Notes under the pieces: model-generated
The model's database searches: none
What the model was told of the DNA's origin: nothing
What the model saw: only the letters and a program-made list of their open reading frames with translations
Position numbers and translations under genes: made by a program
Source of the DNA: Colias croceus
Taxonomy: Eukaryota > Arthropoda > Insecta > Lepidoptera > Pieridae
Reading direction: 5' to 3'
DNA length: 64,000 nucleotides
NCBI RefSeq assembly: GCF_905220415.1
Contig: NC_059568.1
Span: forward strand, 16,306,001 to 16,370,000
Shown here: piece after piece, positions 34,370 through 48,044 of the stretch
Numbering within the stretch: position 1 is the first letter of the stretch
How the letters are laid out: each line of letters begins with the position of its first letter

Positions 34370-34902
34370 ATAATATAAAGTGAAAAAACTAAAACCCAAC
34401 TACGACAATAACCGGCGCTGAAAAAGTATAAAACAAGATTTCAGAATACTGAACTGAACAAAGTTGCAAATGTAGTTGCAAGTAAATGGACACAGTAGAC
34501 TCTACCAAGATGCCTTCGTTGTAAATTGACAATAATGTCATACAATACTATTCTGAAGTATGCAATATTCCACTATGTAAAGATAAATTTTCATGTTTGG
34601 AAAGGCGTAGTCACACGTTGTTGAAGTGCTACGGTAGATAGGTATATTATGTAACGTGTGACTACGCCTTTCCAAACATGAAAATTTATCTTTACATAGT
34701 GGAATATTGCATACTTCAGAATAGTATTGTTTGACATTATTGTCAATTTACAACGAAGGCATCTTGGTAGAGTCTACTGTGTCCATTTACTTGCAACTAC
34801 ATTTGCAACTTTGTTCAGTTCAGTATTCTGAAATCTTGTTTTATACTTTTTCAGCGCCGGTTATTGTCGTAGTTGGGTTTTAGTTTTTTCACTTTATATT
34901 AT
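34370..34902. repeat. 533-bp near-perfect palindrome (250-bp arms)
   Basis: Left arm 34370-34619 and right arm 34653-34902 are reverse complements with a single mismatch (249/250) around a 33-bp spacer. Arms do not match any other part of the window and contain no frame of note. Transcribed, it would fold into a long dsRNA hairpin. It could be a young foldback element with a TA-type target, a hairpin-RNA locus or, less likely, an assembly product. Confidence 0.95.
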
Positions 34903-35014
34903 AAACATTCGCATAAAAAATCAACGATAATCTATATAATATCTATTATTAGATACATATAATAAATCTGTAGAAGGGTCAATTTTGTACATTGAAAATA
35001 TTGAAAAAATAATT

Positions 35015-35249
35015 ACCAGGGGGTGTTACTGGATCGATACCAAACCCAAATATTATGGGAAAATTTTTGTCTGTCTGTCTGTCTGTCTGTATGTGCAGGC
35101 ATCACGTGAAAACTTCGTTCGATTTCGATGAAACTTTGTATAATTATACCTTATTATCCTGGGCATAAAATGGGATACTTTTTATCCTCAAAAAATACGT
35201 CAACAAATCTTAATTTTTCGGCGCGGACTGAGTCGCGGGCGGAAGCTAG
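35015..35249 (+). mobile_element. Helitron-like element with GTCT microsatellite
   Basis: (GTCT) repeats at 35068-35090, H3-like words, and a terminus GGCGCGGACTGAGTCGCGGG then GGAAGCTAG. The base after CTAG is A rather than T, and the left end is uncertain. Confidence 0.55.
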
Positions 35250-36562
35250 AATTAAACTATTTTTAATATATTTATAACACGAGTTATGTATGTGTGTATC
35301 ATAATGTTTATTAGGTAAAAAAAGGTAATGAAGTAGAAAGATAGGCACTGCAAAAAAATATCCCTAATTAAAAAAATATTCCCGCATTCTACGGATCATT
35401 TTAGCTTTTTACCTTGTGAACAACTGTTACATCTATTTTGTTTAAATCTGCTTATTACACAAATAATATTTGTTGATATAAATATACGGAATGCATAATG
35501 CACGCTAATTTTTAGACCTTGGATAAACGCACCTTTTAAATTTTCTCTAAAATTTGTAAAAAAATTGCAAATACAAATAAATAATCTATTAATTGATACT
35601 TAGAAATAGAAGTCGAATTGTGAAGTATAGTCAAAATTAATTTATAGTGAATATTATAAACTGGAAATTCATTTTCTAATCCTACTACCTAAAATAAACA
35701 AAAAAATCACACTGCATAATGAATGCTATTTCTCTTGCAATCCTCCGAATTTAATTATAAACTTTCAACCTGAAAACTCCAGCTATTTCAGTGTAACTAA
35801 GATTTTTATTATCAAACTTATCGATACACGTTCGAGCAATTTACGAGTGCACGAATAAGTTTTAGCCCGATTGCTGAAAAGTTTGCGACTGATACAGTTC
35901 CATATAAACTTACGCGTAGTTTTGACTGACTGCACAAATGAGGGTTTTTTAGGTTGCACTTTCACCGCAGGTCTTTTGTTTTTTGCATATTATGTGATTA
36001 ATATACAAATTCTAACTATAGCAATAGCACTATTTTTACGTCAGTATTTTCATGGTTACATGGATATTAAAATAAGAATGCCAACAGTTTTTAGATTTGT
36101 GTAGATTTATGATAAACAACAAGACTTACATAATATCAATATGCTACGCACAAGGTTTTTATAGACACCATTTTGTTCCTAGGTGACCCTTTTTGGCATC
36201 ACGCCTATTCATTCTTTATCAATATTCAATGCTGCTTATAATAGTTATGTCATTTTGAGCCAAATAAATGCCTTATTAAATTGTAACATACCTACGAGTA
36301 TTACCTTTACCTTTGCCTTGGTTATATTCTAGAAACAATAGAATAATTAATATATTTAATAATTAATATATTTTCAAGAATTATGTTCTTAGAACTATCT
36401 TGTGAAAACTATTTGACACTTTTTCTTGATACTTTTTCAATATCATATGACATATCTATTGGTTGCGGTAATCAAGCTTGCTTAGAAAAAACAGACTACG
36501 ATGCACGAACCTCAGGCGTTTTTGGAAATGTTGATAAAACGACGTGAACACGTCTCTTATAT
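35250..36562. other. AT-rich stretch, nothing assigned
   Basis: Contains unrecognised frames at 35154-35348 (-) and 35871-36104 (+, hydrophobic) and a 16-bp tandem duplication near 36343-36374. Confidence 0.35.
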
Positions 36563-36690
36563 TAGACTCAAAGTCAAACACTTATTTATTCAAGTAGACA
36601 TTAAAGCGCTTTTGACTCGTCATAATACATAGACGTTATTTACTACCGCAAAGGCTTCTATAGAAGCGCGTAGTTGCTCTTTTATTAGGT
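36563..36690. repeat. Repeat sharing 'TCAAACA(C/T)TTATTTATTCAA'
   Basis: AAGTCAAACACTTATTTATT then AAGCGCTTTTGACTCGTCA resembles 48776-48901. Likely a non-LTR 3' region; family not named. Confidence 0.4.
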
Positions 36691-36763
36691 GACAAAGGAG
36701 TTCACACTGTCTCAAATTTGTCCCGATGTTACATGCTAAAACTGGAGTAAACAATATGTGGTA

Positions 36764-36951
36764 CTAGCTGCACTCCGCGGTTTCACCCGCGTGGCTGCGC
36801 TCCTGTTGGTCTTAGCGTGATGGTATAAAGCATATAGCCTTCCTCGATGAATGGGCTATCTAACACCAAAATAATTTTTCAAATCGAACCAGTAGTTCCT
36901 GAGATTAGCGCATTCAAACAAACAAACTCTTCAGCTTTATAATAGTATAGA
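36764..36951 (-). mobile_element. Non-autonomous Helitron, family H2 (188 bp)
   Basis: CTAGCTGCACTCCGCGG after A at left and TATAGA before T at right; all internal H2 blocks are present. One of the best-preserved H2 copies. Confidence 0.85.
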
Positions 36952-37721
36952 TTGGCGCTAAAATTTGTTACAAGCTTCGATACGACACTCGCTTTACGCC
37001 TGACCGGCTTTATCCCACTTTTAATTGCGTGTTCCAACCACTGACGACGGTTTTTTTCGTTTTGCTATTGTTTCATGTTGATCGGAAAATACACGTTTGT
37101 GAAAGATCCACTTTCGAATCTAACAATTCTTTTTGGTGAAAACCTTCTCTTAGTGATTGCTATATGTACGAATGGATAGAACGAGGCGGTGTTGCTGTGA
37201 CTCTGTGTTATTGTTGGTTCAAGAAAATTCAACGTATTTAATGAATTAACGTTCTCACAATTATACAATTTCGCACAATAATTATAAGTTGAAATAGATG
37301 TGAATAATATTGCAAGCTACCTCAATAGGGATTTATATTAAAAATGAATACAGGAAGCTTTAGCTCTTATTTAGTTTGGATAAAGATTTAATGGTCCCAT
37401 TCATAGAAAAAAAGTATTTAAATTTTATAATGTATAATTTCGTGTTAAATAGATAACCTTGAGTCATTTAAACGGTTTTTAAGATTAAGCAGGCTTCAGT
37501 CTTAGTAGTTAGAGTTGATTCCCAGTTTATGTAACCTCTGAGCACCAGAAATAAATAAGAAACTGTACTCAAAACTACTTCGTTTAAAGGCTTCAAACTT
37601 GGTAAGTTCTTGGGCGCGACAAAAGAGTTCGTATCGCATTATTTTTGAGGCTTACCTACAAAATTCTTAGTCAACTCTGTAAGAATATAATATTATCCAA
37701 ATTACTTCCATTTATCTTTTT
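36952..37721. other. AT-rich stretch, nothing assigned
   Basis: A 67-codon minus frame (37065-37268) lies in a slightly GC-richer patch; not recognised. Confidence 0.35.
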
Positions 37722-37989
37722 AACCGACTTCAAAAAAAAGGAGGAGGTTATCAATTCGGCCGGTATTTTTTTTATTTTTTTATGTATGTACCCCGATTAC
37801 TCCGAGGTTTCTGAACCGATTTACGTGATTATTTTTTTGTTCGATGCGGGATGGTGTCGAATTGGTCCCATAAAAATTTTATTCAGATAGGCCCAGTAGT
37901 TTTTATTTTATGAGCATATTTGTCTGTATGTATTTGTAAATGTTGCAAGTGCAAGTTTGATGTCGGTTGTTTTTAACGCAGTTATCACT
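37722..37989 (+). mobile_element. AACCGACTTC family element, copy 3
   Basis: Runs from AACCGACTTC to CAGTTATCACT. The right subterminal repeat has one change (TTTGATGTCGGT). Confidence 0.8.
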
Positions 37990-38122
37990 AATTGTGTTAA
38001 CTAGAACAATAATTGTAAAATAATCTTAGTCCTATCCTTCTATTATATTTTTCATTCACATAAAACACATTGATGGTTTTCATGCAAAAACTAATTTATA
38101 ATATTTAGGTATTTGTATATTA

Positions 38123-38297
38123 GGCCGGGAGATACTGACTGAGTTCAAAAATTAGCCTGGTACAACGCCATTTGTACCAGGCTAATTTTTGCACAGGTTA
38201 ATCATCGTCCTGCAGCCATGTACGAATATCGCCATGCCATACTTTTCAGATAGTTACAAATGGTCGCCATACTGCCGAAAATCAGTATCTTCCGGCC
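38123..38297. mobile_element. 175-bp MITE with TA duplication
   Basis: Ends GGCCGGGAGATACTGA and TCAGTATCTTCCGGCC are inverted repeats with one mismatch, flanked by TA. Inside, 38147-38165 and 38172-38190 form a perfect 19-bp stem with loop CGCCAT. Confidence 0.85.
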
Positions 38298-39708
38298 TAT
38301 ATATTAATATATGCGTACAATATTAAAAGCTATACAATTATAATTAATCACATAAAGTTTGTCATTACAGCTCTACTGTTTTTTAACATTGACCCATAAC
38401 TTAAATTTATTAAAATTATTACCTATTTTTATGACACGATTTTATATTTTATATTCGAATTGAATACAAAGCTACTTGTAACCTCGTGAACATATTCCAG
38501 TTTTTAAGCTCCAAATGTATTCAACTCCATTTTAACAAGCTTTTTGCCTTTTTTGTATTTAATCAAAAGAAGGTTTTAGGACTCGACTAGCGCTTGTTCT
38601 AGCTCCAGAAGTGGTACTACAGATCCAGACTAATTAGAATGCTCAAACCTGGGCCTATAGTACTTTGTTTCTCTAAAATTATGGGTCTTTCTAACTTTAA
38701 TATGAGGTAATTATTCAAAATTGGTACGTATTATGTACAAATTGCTAGAACTTAAATGTAGAAATTACTAATATATATTAGGTATAAACCGGAATTTGCT
38801 TGATTGTTTGGTGTTATTTTTAAAGAATTAATCCCAGAAAGTACTGGTTCGAATGAAAAAATATTTTTGCTCTAGACAGTCGATTTATCGAGGAAACTAT
38901 AGGCTATATAACACGCTTCGACCAATAGGAGCGGAACATCAATGAAAAATGTTGCTAAAATGGGAAAAATATTTCTTTTCACAGTAGACGAACTTTCGTG
39001 GGTCAGTTTTATAATAGTACGGTAACTTCTGAGTAATAATACAAAATAAATTTAAGAATTTATTATTTTTTGTTGAATATAAAAATAAATTTATTGTTTG
39101 TGCTAAATAACACCCCATTTATAGCACTATTATTATAAGAGTTTGATTAATTGTAAAAATCCACCTCTTTATAACTTTTATACATATAAATTTATAAGTG
39201 GATCTATTGGAGAAAAGTATATACCTAAGTATTGTAGTTTTAAAATAATAATACACTTTAAAAAATCACGTCAGCATTGTATCCCTGCATTGGGATTAAA
39301 GGCTAGTTAGTATTATCTATAATATCAATTTTAGATTTTATAGGTAATTTACTAGGTACAAAATTTTAATAGGTATAAAGATAAAATTGATTTCACAACG
39401 TAGGTCCTCTTTCGCAATGAGAAATGGGATTGAAAACTCAATAAAAACGTTTAAGGTGGTTCAAACGTGTATTTACGCAGTATAAAATCTATGAATTTAT
39501 CAGGGTTTCGAGTTGGCATAGCTTAAAAATTATAAGGTTTTTTTATAATATATTGGCGGTTCAGAAGTATTACCTAACTCACTTATCTTCAACACAGGGC
39601 ATCATTACGAGAAATATAACACCGTTGAGGGACCTCCTTACGGCCTCTAGTTGACCTTCACTTGTATATTATTTTTATTCCTACGTATAATAATAATTAT
39701 AGTACATA
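38298..39708. other. AT-rich stretch with a decayed Helitron
   Basis: 38785-38945 keeps H2 words (AGTACTGGTTCGAAT, TTTATCGAGGAA, CCAATAGGAGCGGA) without the terminal hairpin. No gene. Confidence 0.4.
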
Positions 39709-39948
39709 TCCATACTTATATTATAAATGAGAAAGTAACTGTCTGTCTGTCTGTTACTCAATCACGCCTTAATTACTGAACCAATTTGCATGAAATTTGT
39801 TATAGAGATATTTTGATACCCGAGAAAGGACATAGGCTACTTTTTACCCCGGGACATTGGATAGGTTTTATTCCGGAAATCCCACGAGAACGGGAACTAT
39901 GCGTATTTTTCTTTGACTGCGCGGGCGATGCCGCGGGTGGAAAGCTAG
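39709..39948 (+). mobile_element. Non-autonomous Helitron, family H3 (240 bp)
   Basis: TCCATACTTATATTATAAAT after A, CTGTCTGTCTGT tract, end GCGCGGGCGATGCCGCGGG then AAGCTAG before T. The 60-codon frame inside is element sequence, not a gene. Confidence 0.85.
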
Positions 39949-42900
39949 TATACTATAAACGTTTATAATATAATGGAGTGGAATCGGTTTAACAACTTAC
40001 CTAATTACTTTTTTTCAACGTACCTAATCCAACAAAAAATAACATTTTGAATTTAGGTGACCCAATTCATTATAATTTTGAAGTTATTAATTACACTCTT
40101 ATCACATAAGTATGCATCTTGACACTATTTATTTATTTTATTATTTATTTTTATTTCATAAAGCCATAACTGCAATAAAAATCCCACTTGAACTGATGAC
40201 GGAACTGTGTAATTATATATTTAAATGTTTACCATGTATTCTAATACGACGCAGTATAACCTAAAAAGATTGAATGACTTATCTGTCTCATCCTTCGGGA
40301 GACACATAAACAATTGCATTTACCTACAGCATCGTCCAAAGGGATGGATCCTACACGACCGGAGAGAGATCGTGTACAAATCCAGCACAGTTCCGTAATC
40401 TCCAAGGCACTGAGGTGTTGCAACACCGCCAATTTCCCTCCTCACTACTGCTATTGAAATTTAAAAGATTCCTATAAAATTTTCTTTGTCGTCCGACATC
40501 ATTTGTCCCGGGACATTTCGATTTGCAGTCGAACATCTTATGTCTCCTAGGTCACGGAGGCACTCAATTCAAATTATTGGAACTGCTTTGTGACACAAGG
40601 AATAGAAAGTATTCTAGAGGAAAAATCCTTGCTCAATAGACTGATACTGATCTTGGTAATGATATTATACATGTGTGTGTGTTTGTTTGTCGCAACGGAG
40701 TGATTATATGATAGAGTTTTTTGTCTGAAGATTTTTATGGTGCGCAGTAAGTGTTCATTGTCCTGGGAACATTATCATCCGTAATTTATAAATTCTGATA
40801 AATCATGATATAATATCAAAAATGTACCATCACTCTGCTTCTTTCCTTTGACCACACAAGTAAAACTGCGGGTAACAGCAAATAATCTAAATTTCACTTA
40901 AACATTACAAATTCGCAGAATCCGCGGTATGTTTATTTAAAAGAACAAAGAACAATTTGCGTTCAAAATAACATCTGTAAGGGACTCTAGCACAGTCAAC
41001 ATTATCACATTGAATTGCTTATGTTCAAAAGTTTAAATACGTTTTGGACAAAAATCCTGCAAGTAATTAACGACGTGACGTTCGGTTATTTAATTGATGT
41101 TTATTTAAGAGCATTGTTACTTTTATGCATATAAAATTGACACAATTAATATCAATAGTGAGATATTTTACAAGATGTCATGATTTCAACTGTTTTTAAT
41201 TACTCATTTGATAAGTTCCTTAGGCATCCAATTAAAAGTTTTTTAATATACATAATTGTAGTTGAGTATTATAATTTTAACATTTTTAATTGATACTCTG
41301 TTTCACTATATTTATAAATAATTATAAAATTGGGTAAATTACAAATTATAATAAATAAATTCCACAATTTCATTATTAATGTCTATTCCTCTGGCGCGCT
41401 AAATATAGCTTATAATATCCGAAAGATAATAATACAATCAAAAACAGTGATTGCCTATTTGTAGACATATCCATTTCAATAAATTATTAAAACGACGTAT
41501 ATTATATTTATATCCTGTCTATTTTAACCGCTAAATAACAAAACGATATCACTACAACATCCTAACTACGTAAAATTATGTTCATGAAGATTTATTACCT
41601 AATTCTGGTACCGATTAAAAAGCATTGACCTTCGAGCGGCTTCCATAGTGTTGACAAATAGGTCATGTCGAATCCAGAGGTAATTTGTAACAGACGGGGG
41701 CTATTTTGAAGGGGCGTTCACCCCCTCCGCTCTACGACAAACAGCTCTTTTAATAAGAATGGTTAAGGAATGGTTACAATGTTTGGGACAGCTGTATTGC
41801 AAGTTGAAAAGAAAACTATTGTTCTTTGGTTTGTAGCTAATTAGAGTTTTAGGTTAAAACACCTTTTGAGTATCGATTTATTTTGGTTATGATTTAGTAA
41901 TAAATTGTATCAATGCTAATGGACTGGATGTGTGATTGATTGGTTTTTAAGGACGATAGAACTCTATACTTACTCGTATAATTAAAATGTTAACTCCGAC
42001 CAGGTTAATCAGTCAAAACTAATGTTTAATTTATTTTTAAATATGATAAGATATACATATAAAGGATCTTTATAACACACAATATTGATTTGTTAGACTT
42101 GTCACCGCTTGATAGTGAAAATTCTAAAAGTAAGCTTAAAAATGTTCACAAATAAACAGTTGGATCTCTATTTACCAAATCATAGTTTCACAAAGGTCTT
42201 ATGAAATGTAAATAGCTCAATGAAACCAATGCTAGTATTCAAATGTAATTAATTTCAGTATATTTAATAACAAAGTAATTACCCTGTTCGAAGCAGCTTA
42301 TAGAATAGTAATTGATTCTTCGGGCACCCGACTGCTTTAAATGCAAAATTGGAGGATTGGCCCGTCACTTGGTGTTTTGTCGAAGTATTTCAGCTAAATG
42401 CTTTATTAATTTAATTCGTACTTTGCATAGAGTTTTGAGAATTAGGAGCATCTTTATTTATTGGTAACTTTATATAAGACATAGAGGAGCATTTTTGTTT
42501 AGAATGTATAGCATATTATAGTTTTGTGCGGAAACTCCTGATAAAAATATGTTAGCTTATTTTCAAAAGTTGGGTATCAATTATTTATATTTATTCTCTG
42601 TGAAACAACATGACTTTACCTATGTAACTATTACTTTTAGTAGTATATAATTAAGTAATATAGATCTATCACAATAAAGTATGGATTAAAAGAATCAAAG
42701 CCGTTTTCATAGAAATTCAAAGTCAAACCCAATAAAACAATAATTACATTGATTTTATTTATTGATAGGAGCATAAATTTTATACTATAACCACAGAATA
42801 CATAGGTAATAGTAGCTAAACGCTACTATAACCATCTATAACTATGCATCTAATGACAAAAGCTTCTATATTTAAAATCAAGGCAGTCGTTAAAATAATA

Positions 42901-44960
42901 CGTCACCGCGATACAATATACAAAGAAATAACTTAGTTAATATTGAATGGTTCAGGGATCCTTTGTGGGATTAAAATAATATTTTATTAATTTAAAATAA
43001 ATTGTAAATACATATTTTACTAAGTATTTAAGTGTCAATTCGCTAATCATCGCATGTCTCTTAAATAAAAAAAAATCTTGGCACAGTCTACAATTCGCAG
43101 AAAAACTTAAATATCAATTGGGTCCTGTAAAGATACAGCAAGATAACAGAAAGAGGTGAAATACAAAATTTTATAATAATATTGTGCAGTTTAAAGTAAA
43201 ACGCAAACGTGTATCACTCTATGCAGTTTATACAATTCAAACTAAAACACATTGCATACGAGAACAACAACTACGAGACATACCAAAAGCAGTGGTGCTT
43301 TACAATATACAGTATACATGTCACCAGTTCGTAACACAATTTGTACAGACAGCCAAGTTCTAATACGTGTCCCAATTACAATTTACAAGTATCCCAGGTG
43401 AAATATCGCACGTTAATTAATTAGGATCAAAACTGAATGAGTTTCGTACGGAACCCGTCAGTCGGCGAGCGACTCGCGCTCACCTGTGGTAGTAAATTAC
43501 ACACGTTTCTTATTCAGTAAATTACCCCGGTCCGGCACAATCGAGCCAATGCATTAATACTTATTGATCGATGGCCATAGCCAAACTTTCATTAGCTGTT
43601 TGATGTAGAATTTTAGTTTAATTTACGTTATCTGTGGCGGTACAAATGTACGATTTGAGGAGATTGCGACTTGATTTGATTTATTTATTTTTAAACTATT
43701 TTTTTAATGTAGGTATAGTAGGTAGTATTTATTATAAGTATTTTTTAGTTATTATTAGTAGGTATAGGTTATGCATCGTAGCTAGCTATCGACAAAAAAG
43801 TTAAATGGTAAATTAGCCAGTAGGTACATGGCAAGAACTAGTTATAAAATGGATTCTTCCTGGAAATTAAATTATTCGAACAATGAACATTATGTTATCT
43901 AAGTTTTTTTTGTGGTCTCTTAAATAAAATATTGAATTTTGTAAAAACTAGATTAAACAATATTTTTTTATTATCTCTAACGCAATCATTACAAGCATAA
44001 TATTTGATATATTATGTAGTTACAATCCACTTACAATTCCACACGAAGATTAAACCGCTAAACACTAAAATTCTATCTCAAATTCCCTTGAACTATCGTG
44101 GATTTGTCATATTTCCCACGTCACGTTACACGTCCCTTACATTACGTTTTAAAAATATTTCTCGTAAACCGTGCTTTGTACCGGGCACTTTCGGAACTGC
44201 ATTACGGCGGGATTCCGAGAAATTCACTCAATATTCCTGCAAGCTACTACCACTACGATAGGCAACACGTTTTAAGTTGTTGATCGATACTATACAAATT
44301 GGATAACGGTAAATGGCCAGTTTGTAATCTGGGATTTGTAAACAATCAATGGAAACATTTTGATAGTGAAATTTTGTGTTTGAACAAATATTCTTGTTAT
44401 TGAAGTTTGGTTTATATTTTAGTTATATATTTCTTTTAGTAACTAGCATTTATTTTGACTAAGAAGCAAACCTTAAAATACGTCACAAAATTTATCTTAA
44501 TGACCTGTTAATTCTGGATCATAATATTCCATAATAATCCTATTGAATTCGAATCGAAAATATTACAACTAGCCGAAAACCAAACATTTCGTGAATAAAT
44601 AAAAATCAAATTAATCCATTTTATTTGTGTGTTTACAATGAATAAGTAATGATAAAGTACATATCGTATAATCAATATCATAATGAAAACAACCAGAAGC
44701 TTCGAGAATCTCCTAACCCTACATGCGATGTAAATAACCTTTCTGACTCGGCTATAGAGACCTTAGCTCCCGTGGCATGATAATTCGAAGGACAATATTG
44801 CCCGGCCCTTTAAAGGAAGACATTATTATAAAGACGTTCTCGGAGGATTATATTGTATCCCATTAGATTTACAATTTTCCTTATAAGATATCACGTGTTA
44901 TTTTAACATACTTTATTTTAAATTATAATATAAAGGATCACAGAGAAAATGTGGGTACCC
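39949..44960. other. Five-kilobase AT-rich stretch
   Basis: No gene recognised. Two overlapping minus frames at 40241-40536 sit in a more balanced-composition block. 41630-41745 and 43440-43560 are GC-richer patches; the latter has a minus-strand CAG/GTGAGC donor-like site at 43484/43483. The frames at 44004-44283 are unrecognised. Confidence 0.35.
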
Positions 44961-45107
44961 TAATAATATTATAAAGCCGAAAGTTTGTTTGTTTAATTAT
45001 TTCAGTATTAGATAACTCATTTCTCGAGGAATGCTATAGGATATACATAAAGCCACTAGGAGCGGAACAGTAACAGTACAGCGGGTAAAACCGCGAGGCA
45101 CAGCTAT
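44961..45107 (+). mobile_element. Degraded Helitron, family H2
   Basis: TAATATTATAAAGCCGAAAG start and GCGGGTAAAACCGCGAGGC near the end; the terminal CTAG has become CTAT and an internal part is missing. Confidence 0.7.
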
Positions 45108-48044
45108 CATACGCGGAAAGTGTCATTTTGACAGTTCTACGAATGAACAAACATATTGGGTTTGATTAGATTTTTGCTAGAAGTGAAATTTAGCATCGTA
45201 CGTGCCGATCTGTTAGTTGTAGAATTTTGGATCTTGAATGTATTTTATACGTTAATCTTCTACGTGACCATTCCTTATATCCTAGTCTTAAATATTATTT
45301 TATTTAATACATGTGTAACGGACAGATTTTTTTAAATAAATAGTTGTTTCTTAATATTTGATTGACTTTATTTGCCGGGTGTGACTGAAAGAAGCCTCGT
45401 AGCATGTAATTTCACATCTCCTTTAATTTTCTTCGAGCCAGACATTCTATTTTTACACTTTTACCGTTGCAGATAGTATCGCAAGTTTACAGTTAATTAC
45501 TATTATTTCTCTTGTTAATGCCATCTTCAGTATTTGTAAAATCCCCAAAGAACATTAGCAAACACGAAGTAATGCAAGTATCGAGTAAAAGTTTTGATTG
45601 CCGAGACATCTGAGTTGGCGAGATTCTTAAAGTTTACACCTGTCTCGGCTAGAGACATAACTCTGCTCAACTATTTATATCCTTTACGAGATAACTACTG
45701 ATGTGTATTTGCTTGTTATTGTGCAAGTATGACTTGAATGTTGCGGTACTATTAATAGGAATTTTTTGAGGTTATGTTTCTTTTTTAGGTAATATGGCTT
45801 ATTATTCGAGAGGTGTGTAATAATATCATTGTTTTGATACATTTTTATTGAATTTGAAGATCAATACATTACGATTGACCCTGATGTATAAGTGATTTTC
45901 GTAACCCATCCCTTCACCGTCACTATGGTAATATAATATGAATGTAACGCATGGAGCATGCCAAGCATATAGTTACAAAAAAGTCTTATATTTTGTACCA
46001 TATTCTAATGAAATGCATAGCGACATCTTGTGACCCATATCCAAACCATATCTCATGTTATACGAATCGTTTTGTATGTTTGTAGCATTTGTCATGGAAT
46101 GAGTTAATATGTATGACTTACAATTCTCTCGGCTCCGTTTCATTGCGAATACAATTTCGTAAGTGATAGTGTTTTTAGGGCTACGGTGTAAATGTTTAAA
46201 AAAAAAAATTATGCATTTTTTATGCTGAGGCTGAAAATGTGTTTAGGATTAAATTAATAATGTTCGAATGAGTTTTTAGACAGATTTGAGAGCAATTAAT
46301 GCTAGCGGTTTGGAAAACGTCAAAAGTCATATTTCTTGTAATTAACGTGTTGGTATTTTAGCGACTACATAATTCGTAATAAAAAAGCAACTTAAAATTA
46401 ATAATCGCTTTATTACAATGACAGCATCACCAAATTTTCGGCCAAAATCAAGTGAAACTCAAACACGTTTAACGTTAAACATATTCAAAACGTTAGCACA
46501 AGCTTGCGTTTAACACACCTATCCAAAATACGTGACTCGCCATATTGCTAATGGGATTAGAGGTTAATTGTTTAGAAGGCAACTTTTAATCGCGACACTA
46601 AAATACCTAGTGTACGATAGCTTTAATGGACCGTACTCGGAGTTTACGAATTTGTTAAATACTGAGCTGCAGCTCGGTAACTGAGCTAACAGTTTATACG
46701 TATACACATCTATACGTCTATACGTCGATAGTCTATACGTGTATACGCCTGAGTCGTCTTTTTTGGCCTAACGAGCCAGCGTTACGGGAGCAATATATTT
46801 CGACACTTCGCCAATATTTTTTCTGTGTTATGAAATGGTTTTATCTAGAAGTATAGACTGTTCTCGATTCTAGGGCGATCTTTGTTCAATTTACAGAATA
46901 AAAATGTTGTAAGTGATATCTACTGATTATGTTGATAGAAATGAACCAGAATCTTTTAATATTTAAAACTATAACCAGTACATTTACTTGAATTTTGATA
47001 CAATATTATTACCAAATATATAATATTTAATTATATTGTTTTTAGGAAATACTTCATATTATAGTAATCATTACATCAAATATACTTTGATGATATTGTT
47101 ATGCTTGTAAATTTATACTTGTAGTAACTAAGCGGAATGTACTTAGGCAAAATAAAGTTTTAAATAGCTTAGCTGGTCATACAAGTATTGGTATTATAAA
47201 TTGTAAAGCATCATAGTTTATGGCAGTTTTGTAAAATGTAAATCTTCCACAATTTATTAGCGAAGTATCGCAACATAACAACGGGCTGATATGCATGAAA
47301 TATTATTTTAACGGCACAAAAATTGAGTGATGTTATGTAAAAAATTGATTGTGCAATTTGCTTCCCGTATTCGCGGTGTTTTCATTAAAGTAGGTAGTTA
47401 CGTTAAACATTGTAACGAAGAGCTTTTGTATGAAAGAGTTAAATAAAAACAGATAAACCTATTAATTGTTGATAATCGTTTGCTTGCATTAATAATAATT
47501 ATCCATAAGAAAAATATTTTTTAGTACAATAATTAGTACAATAATGTTTCTGTCTAGCTGGATGGTTTGATCCATTGTCTTCATATATTTTCTGAGTGGG
47601 TCTTCTCGTTCGTATTTTAGAGTGTTCCCTCGTACACGAGGAGACATGCATCATTGTTTCCATATTACAATGCAGATTTCTCAAATGCATCTTTCATGCA
47701 ATACATGTAGGTCGTGTAGGTCTTGTAACAAAGCCCTAAACGTGTTTTGATAATCAGAAACCAGACGTATTACAGTTGTCGTTAAATTTTAACGTATATC
47801 AACGTATTTCAAGATTGAAAGGCTGTCCTTAGGCGCGTTTGGCGCAGAGCCAAGTTTTTCGAGGGTGCAGTAGATATGTATCCATTGGCAAGAAACTGTA
47901 CCGCCCCGTACTTCCTTCACGTTGAACGAGTTCATTCGATGAATTTTGCATTTAAAGATACGTATTGCTTTTGAATTTTAAACTGTGTAAAGAGGGAATT
48001 GATCTTGCCTTGATTTATTTCATTTTGGGGACAGTATCGTAAAT
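45108..48044. other. AT-rich stretch, no confident gene
   Basis: 46690-46750 is a degenerate tandem array of TCTATACG-like words. 47789-47935 (-) is a 48-codon ATG frame of balanced composition that I do not recognise. Confidence 0.35.

Noticed and set aside
34370..34902. Palindrome as a sequencing artefact from a missed hairpin adapter
   Set aside because: Such artefacts normally run to a read end with no unrelated flanks on both sides, and here both flanks differ; still worth confirming with reads.
35871..36104. Hydrophobic 77-codon frame as a membrane protein
   Set aside because: Phe/Leu/Ile-rich frames are expected from T-rich DNA; no start context or homology recognised.
39786..39968. 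60-codon plus-strand frame with mixed composition
   Set aside because: It lies inside a non-autonomous Helitron whose other copies break the frame.
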